A DNA stretch of 6,612 nucleotides from Candidatus Omnitrophota bacterium (GTDB lineage: Bacteria; Omnitrophota; Gorgyraeia; Zapsychrales; Fredricksoniimonadaceae), in assembly GCA_017987425.1 (NCBI GenBank), contig JAGNTT010000106.1, positions 1 through 6,612 on the forward strand, read 5' to 3'. Below, piece by piece: positions 5,854 through 6,612 of this stretch. The notes below the pieces were generated by a model, which saw only the letters and a program-made list of their open reading frames with translations, ran no database searches and was not told the origin of the DNA. Numbering within the stretch: the stretch's first letter is position 1; each line of letters opens with the position of its first letter. A program made the translations under genes and the position numbers.

Positions 5854-6612
5854 CTATAAAACCTTTCGTAACCGTTCGACCGCCTGGTTGATGCGGTCAA
5901 TGGGCAAGGTAATGGCCATGCGCACATAGCCTTCCCCGCATTTACCGAAACCGTTACCGGGAGTAACGACAATATCCGCCTGATCGAGAAATGCCTTCGC
6001 GCATTCCATTGAATCATTGAACTTGGACGGAATCTTGGCCCAGACATAAAACGCCGCTTTGGGCGGATCAATCTTCCACCCGATAGAACGCAGTCCGTTG
6101 ATAAGCGCATCGCGTCGTGTCTGATACTCCTGGCGCATGTCTTCGATTTCCGCCGGATTCATGTGAAGAGCGGCAATTCCAGCATACTGAATGGCATTGA
6201 AGACACCGGAATCACAGTTGGATTTGACCTTGGCGAGCGCGGCGACCAGTGTCGGATTTCCACAGGCCCAGCCCAGACGCCATCCGGTCATGTAATATGT
6301 TTTGGAAAACGAATGAAATTCGATGGCGATGTCCTTGGCCCCTTCGATCTCAAGAATACTGGGCGGCTTGACGCCGTCGTAGTAAACCTCGGAATAAGCC
6401 AAATCGGAAACGATGATGATCTTTTTTTCACGGCAGACGGCTACCAGTTCCTGATAAAACTTCTTATCAGCGACAGCCGATGTCGGATTATTAGGGTAAC
6501 AGACAAAGATCGCCTTGACGTTTTTGGATTCGGCAATATCTTCAATCTTCGGAAGGAAATTATTGGATGCCTTAAGCGGCACATACTGAATTTTTCCGCC
6601 GGCAAATGTAAT
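5854..6612 (-). CDS. dapL: LL-diaminopimelate aminotransferase-like PLP enzyme, C-terminal 252 residues
   Basis: This is a fold-type I, class I/II aminotransferase cut by the right window edge; the missing N-terminus should be roughly 130-150 residues given a usual length near 390. In the visible fragment: YPNNPT (39-44) before the cofactor-binding Asp of VSDLAYSE (D70, Y73); HSFSKTYYMTGWRLG (100-114) with the PLP Schiff-base lysine K104 and phosphate-binding R112; then SNCDSGVFNAIQYAGIAAL (131-149); and YVRMAI with R231, which should bind the substrate alpha-carboxylate. The SN-DSGVF-AIQ-AGIAAL block resembles DapL enzymes, which convert tetrahydrodipicolinate directly to LL-diaminopimelate for lysine and peptidoglycan, more than AspC or AlaC. 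This is from memory of the families, so an alanine- or aspartate-type activity is not excluded. Its stop codon abuts the folK start, so it heads or belongs to the same operon. Confidence 0.8.
   Translation of the reverse strand: MTFAGGKIQYVPLKASNNFLPKIEDIAESKNVKAIFVCYPNNPTSAVADKKFYQELVAVCREKKIIIVSDLAYSEVYYDGVKPPSILEIEGAKDIAIEFHSFSKTYYMTGWRLGWACGNPTLVAALAKVKSNCDSGVFNAIQYAGIAALHMNPAEIEDMRQEYQTRRDALINGLRSIGWKIDPPKAAFYVWAKIPSKFNDSMECAKAFLDQADIVVTPGNGFGKCGEGYVRMAITLPIDRINQAVERLRKVL
5862..5867 (-). promoter_or_regulatory. Ribosome binding site of folK that decides the TTG start
   Basis: GAAAGG lies 8 nt before the TTG at 5853, within the last codons of dapL. With no usable ATG near by, it supports TTG as the true start. 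Confidence 0.6.

Larger units (their letters stand above)
3414..6612 (-). other. Probable operon dapL-folK-panC-nadX-small basic gene
   Basis: Five genes share one strand with junctions of 0 bp, 2 bp, an 8-bp overlap and 20 bp, and no terminator appears until 3414-3465. The promoter lies beyond the right edge. Co-transcription is inferred from spacing. Confidence 0.8.

Overview
The window is a compact bacterial chromosomal segment with every recognised gene on the minus strand. Spacing is tight (gaps of 0-20 bp, or short overlaps), Shine-Dalgarno sequences are AGGAG-like, and both TTG and ATG starts occur. All are normal for a free-living bacterium with the standard genetic code. The lineage cannot be fixed from one window. 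The DapL-type aminotransferase, the L-aspartate dehydrogenase and the small Lys-rich 'KGYLYFxDKxGDxS' protein would suit an uncultured lineage such as Omnitrophota or a relative, but that is a low-confidence guess.

Layout, in transcription order (right to left). (1) 6612 down to about 3414 reads as one operon: the C-terminal part of a fold-type I aminotransferase, most likely LL-diaminopimelate aminotransferase (dapL); folK (TTG start directly after the dapL stop); panC (2 bp after folK); an L-aspartate dehydrogenase (nadX-like, overlapping panC); and an 85-residue, very basic, internally duplicated protein of unknown function. A strong intrinsic terminator at 3414-3465 closes the unit. (2) 3366-1831 is a lone multi-spanning membrane protein with the look of a GT-C (GT39/PMT-type) glycosyltransferase. 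(3) 1702 to the left edge holds the N-terminal 567 codons of uvrA, preceded by a 128-bp spacer with a plausible promoter.

The operon is a biosynthetic cluster around aspartate-derived and vitamin pathways: diaminopimelate/lysine (dapL), folate (folK), pantothenate/CoA (panC) and probably NAD (aspartate dehydrogenase). The folK-panC pairing recalls the folK-panB-panC cluster of E. coli, where the folate and pantoate pathways meet at the methylene-THF-dependent PanB step; here panB and panD are absent from the window. uvrA is a housekeeping DNA-repair gene.

Most of the window is ordinary core metabolism. The items that deserve a second look are the tandem-duplicated small basic protein at the operon end, the placement of an aspartate dehydrogenase directly behind panC, and a CCCCGTAGAG element inside the putative uvrA promoter. 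There is no gene-free stretch over 300 bp, and I saw no mobile element, CRISPR array, tRNA or rRNA.
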